From contig CAJQUN010000470.1 of assembly GCA_907163345.1 (NCBI GenBank), positions 62,001-126,000 on the forward strand: DNA of 64,000 bases. Reading direction: 5' to 3'. Shown piece after piece: positions 60,171 to 64,000 of the stretch. This DNA is from Haberlea rhodopensis (lineage: Eukaryota; Streptophyta; Magnoliopsida; Lamiales; Gesneriaceae). The notes under the pieces were generated by a model that was not told where the DNA came from, did no database searches, and saw only the letters and a program-made list of their open reading frames with translations. Both the position numbers and the translations under genes were made by a program. Positions within the stretch are counted from its first letter, which is position 1. Each line of letters begins with the position of its first letter.

Positions 60171-63066
60171 TGTAAGGCCCCGATGCTAATTAATCCGGAT
60201 TAACGATGATTAAGAAAACCCGGATAATTAAAAGTGCAAATTTGAAATAAGGAATTCCGGACTACGATGAGTCAACCAACTAGTGGAACATGTTTTAGTG
60301 CATGAGCATGTGCATGATCACATGGCACTTGGAGAACACATGCCACTAATTAATTTAACTCATGTTTAATACTTGATTTTGGACCAATAATCTTGCAAGG
60401 TAATGATGTATGGACACATGGATTCTACAATACATCAAATAAATAAATAAAATCATGCATCGCATAGAATCTCACGCCCATAACTTGCCATTTCAGATTT
60501 TTGGTCTCAACTTTAGCTAGCCCTTTCTCTCTCTTTAAAATAAAATCTCCACCTTCTCTCCTCTAGCAATTTCGAAAATTGCAGCTCTTTTCCTACAAAA
60601 ATCCTCTTGAAATTGTGAGTGCATGTCACATGCAAAGATGGATTTGAGTGCTACTCATCTTGAGGAACAAGATGCACCAAGAATTTTCAAGTTTGGAGAA
60701 AGAAGATGCAAGATTTTCGAGTTGCAGCAGTTTTGGGGTAGAATTTTCGATCATGGCTTGGTTTTGTGGATGATCAAGCTTCAAATCTTGAAGATAAATG
60801 AAGGTATATCATCATCCTTGAGTTTTATCAACTTGCATGTAGGATTGAGGGTCGAACCACCCTGTTCATTTACGAAGAAGTTGCTGTCAATTATAGTCTG
60901 CTAAGACCATTGCATGAACAGTCTGGTGTTTCGCGTTTTTAGCATAGTTACGTTTCGAATTGGAAAATAATGCTCCAATGACAAGTTGTAGTATTTTGTG
61001 TTATCTGTAAATGGCCACCAAAACCAGCTAATTTGGATTTAAGATGAAAACGTTATGGTCGTTCTACCAACATGTGTCAAATCTGGAAATTTACTGCATG
61101 TGAGTTTCATGCATTTTGTTATTTGTATTTCTGGGAATAAATGGCTACGAATATGAAGTTTTAGGCTCTAATAAGTATTGTATTATTCGATGTTAGCTTG
61201 CATTTGGAATTGGCCTCACTCAATTCGGAGCTCATATGAAAGAATTATGCTAATTTTACCAGCAACTATACAATCTGGAAGCAGGGGATATACGAGTTTT
61301 CTAGGCTTGTACGTTTTTCAATTAATGTACATGAAGATGAATTGTTTAGCTTAAAGATCATAAGAGATGTTTTGTTTTATGTTGGGTTATATTGCATTAG
61401 AAACTGGCCTCACATGATTTGGAGTTTATTTGTGCAAGATATGCACTTTTTCCTAGAACTGCTCACTCTGTCAAAACAGAGTGTATAGGTATTTTCAACA
61501 CTGCCATACTTTGTTTTGCATGTGCCTCTAGATGAGCGAACTAGCTTCTATATTTCAAATATGAACTGTAGTACTTTGGGTTTTGGTGATTTTCCCACTA
61601 TCCTTAAGTCATTTGGACGTCATATGAATTTATTATGATTTTTATACAAAAATGGGTCAGGCTGAAATTTGGTGAATTGTCCTGTTTTTCCAGCAGATTG
61701 TTCTTGGCCATTTTACCTAGGCTAAATGAACGAATTTGAAGATGAGTTGAACTGATGAAATGTTCATTTTTGAGTTAGCTTTGAAAATAAATTGGACCCA
61801 TGTGATTTTATTAAGTATCGGAAAAGTTATGAGCCGATCTCTACGGTTGCGCAGGCTGAAATTTAGAGAATTGGTTTTGGGTCTAAGTTTGAGTTTTATT
61901 TGATATGTTTAAGGCTAGTATGTGACATTATGTTGTATTTGGAACTGTTATGGCCAGGTTTATTAATCCTTAGATTGAGTCGAGGATCACTTGGTAATTA
62001 GCTAACGGTTTGAGGTACGTAGAAAACGGGTTTTATCACAATGTCTGGCAAAGACATGTGATGTTCCCGGGTATGATTTAATTGTCATTACTTGCTCCTT
62101 ATGTGACTATGTGATAAGTTGATTTGCAGTATGTGAATTACATGGTACATTGACTGCATGATATATGATGACATGAGATTTGAGGTGCATCACATGAGAT
62201 TATGATATTGCATGATGCATTGACACGCATGGACATTGAGCATGTCATGTTGAGCCTATTGATTCGTTCTTGGTACCTATATCTTTTCTTGGTATGAGTG
62301 ATGCATGTCTGGGGATGATGGGCAGCCGTTGGCTCGGCAGGAGTGAGAGTGAGCTGAGGGATGCCGGAGCGACGAGCGTGCCGACGTCGCCCAGACACGA
62401 GGATGATGGACCGCCGATGGCTCGACTGAGAGATAGATCGGAGCGCGGAGCGTGTCACATCCTGCTCGAGCACTGATGAGTGATTGATGATTTCCTTTGG
62501 ACCCTTGAGACAGGGATATTCGAGATTTGATACCCTTCATGTGCATTTGCATTCATGCACGGCATACATCGCATGTTATTTGTCATACACTGTGATTTTA
62601 TCTGTTTCTCGTACTGGGGTTCTGACCCCCTTCGCGGGGGGCTGTCATGTCTTTGTTGGATGGACATGACAGGTATTGCAGGTGGACGTACTGTGGATGC
62701 TCGAGATGAAGCATCGATAAATACCAGAGCTCCTTGAGAGCGAGCTCAGGTATACGATTTATGTTTTGAGTCCCAGTAGTTGTTTAGTATTTTTACTTAT
62801 GTTTTAAATTACCGGGGTATGCCCTGAGTATCTGTATTTTTAAGTATTACTTTATTGAGAAATTATATGTAATGCTTATGCGATGAATATCATGTTAGAT
62901 GTAAAACTGGAAATAAATATTTTCACTATTCGGAAATGTTTTAGAAACAAAATGCGAAAAATTTTGAGGGTCACTTTGATAAAGTTTTTAACTAAATCTT
63001 CCGTTGTTTACATTAATATAACAATCGTGTGTTAATTAAACCTCTGATTAGGACCAGGCCCTCACA
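60171..63066 (+). mobile_element. 5' LTR of element E
   Basis: LTR of 2896 bp, TGTAAGGCCCCG ... CAGGCCCTCACA, inserted after GACAT (60166-60170) in the RT of D2. It has no GATCGATC array and no full GTACGT stem (only GGTACGTAG near 62015). Near its 3' end are CCCCC/GGGGG (62626-62640) and a perfect 10-bp stem CTGTCATGTC/GACATGACAG (62642-62672). A degenerate duplication (GATGATGG ... GGCTCG) spans about 62313-62460. The 93-codon frame at 60623-60904 lies in the probable leader and has no family signature. Confidence 0.88.
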
Positions 63067-64000
63067 GTTGGTATCAGAGCATATATCTGGGATATGCTCG
63101 AACTAGAGTTAGGACACTGAGAATAGGCACAAATGAATTGTTTGTGCATGTGTCTGACTATGTGATTTTATATGCTCTTGCCTGCTATGTTTACATGTTC
63201 GATAATGAGATTTTATACATGTAACGGATTACTAAGCAGGGACAGTTAAATGTTTTATATCTGAGTATTTTAATATGCTGAGTTGCATATAATCTAGAGA
63301 ATTTGAATGCTGAGTTGCATATATTCTAGAGAATTTGAGAATTTTATTTGTTAGCAATGTTAGTTGCTGACCGGATGATGATGTAGAATAAGTGATGAGA
63401 ACATCTTTGACTTGAGATTGTATATGATGTTTTGATTTTATGATGGACAGTTAGTGTCTGGACAGGTAGCAGCGATATAGACTTTAAGAGCTATCTATCG
63501 AACCTGTAGACACTACAAACTGTTAATTGCACTATAACTTAGTGATAATGTGTCCATTATTGGAAATTGTATTTATCACTTTGGGATTTATCCTTGTGAA
63601 TAGTGGGATGACACTATAACTAATTAAAACGCATTTTGTCGTTTGACATTGGGAATTTGAGTCTGAAAGACGATGGTAATACGTATGAGTTTACGTCAAA
63701 ACCTGTTTACGTCGAGATGATGATTTAGAACTTGAGAATATTGAAATTAGTGATATTTCAATTGAATAATAAAGTTAGTTGTTGGGAGAAACAACGAGAA
63801 TTGGTTTGAATGAGGACTTGGATATGGAGACTGTCGCAATTCAGTTCCAGTTTTTGTGTTCAAACTATGAATAAATACCACAATATGAACTCGTCTAAAT
63901 GATATATCTAGAGTAATGGTAGTGATGGAAGATGATTTTTCCTCTTTCTGATACGGCAAAATATGTTTACGAGAATGCCATGTTGATGACATAGAAAACG
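63067..64000 (+). mobile_element. Element E internal region (start)
   Basis: Primer site TGGTATCAGAGC at 63069-63080, whose last four bases form part of a perfect 8-bp stem GAGCATAT/ATATGCTC (63077-63099). Further nested stems include GTGTCT/AGACAC with inner CAGGT/ACCTG (63454-63513). There is no gag start within the first 930 bp. The family is unknown because the window ends. Confidence 0.8.

Noticed and set aside
60623..60904. 93-codon frame in LTR E as a possible host gene
   Set aside because: It lies wholly within an LTR, has no recognised domain, and its upstream context is a CT-rich retrotransposon leader.

Overview
The window looks like intergenic DNA from a large flowering-plant genome. 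I see no host gene in it. Essentially all 64 kb can be assigned to nested LTR retrotransposons. The plant assignment rests on TG...CA LTRs of 1-2.9 kb, initiator-Met tRNA primer sites (TGGTATCAGAGC), a Ty1/copia element with a SIRE-like third ORF, and Ty3-type Gag/protease/RT resembling plant chromoviruses. The species is not identifiable from this.

Layout, left to right. 1-9676 is a stack on the minus strand: an internal region and LTR of family B (B1, 1-5789) interrupt the gag of element A (gag 5790-6644, LTR 6858-8920). A in turn sits in an LTR fragment C (8921-9676), and C cuts the LTR end of an old plus-strand B copy (B0, 9677-10357). B0 is interrupted by a minus-strand SIRE-like copia element that holds most of 10358-37670: its 3' LTR is at 10358-11236 plus 21357-21487, its envelope-like ORF at 21740-24183, and its pol and gag at 24586-24957 and 34059-37670. 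Two elements sit inside it. D1 (11237-21351) is flanked by CTGAT repeats and carries a solo B LTR (14410-16873, flanked by AGATG). B2 (24958-34058) is a full-length copy flanked by AACCA. At about 37671 a second minus-strand copia (F) begins. F is interrupted at 40849 by a plus-strand Ty3 element, D2. The gag of D2 is split by B3 (43357-58390, flanked by GCAGA), a head-to-tail LTR-internal-LTR-internal-LTR array. The RT of D2 is cut at its catalytic box by element E (60171 to the window end). The deepest visible nesting is B0 > SIRE > F > D2 > (B3, E).

The coding remnants (Gag, protease, integrase, RT, RNase H) are mostly broken by insertions, stops and frameshifts. Family B (internal region 3.8-4.1 kb) and D1 have correct LTRs, primer site and/or polypurine tract but no recognisable gag or pol, so they are best read as non-autonomous large retrotransposon derivatives.

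The most unusual signal is what fills those non-coding interiors and the 3' halves of the LTRs: a nearly continuous chain of short perfect stem-loops (5-8 bp stems, 3-14 nt loops). Stem sequences differ between copies while pairing is kept. The chain also includes minisatellites whose units are themselves stem-loops, a recurring TTTTAATGC...GCATTAAAA outer stem, an array of about eight CGATCGATCG palindromes in four different LTR types, and a GTACGT...ACGTAC stem at a similar place in every A, B and D LTR. I propose this as an RNA-structure-based architecture of non-autonomous LTR elements. All hairpins quoted were checked by hand; no folding or covariation software was run.
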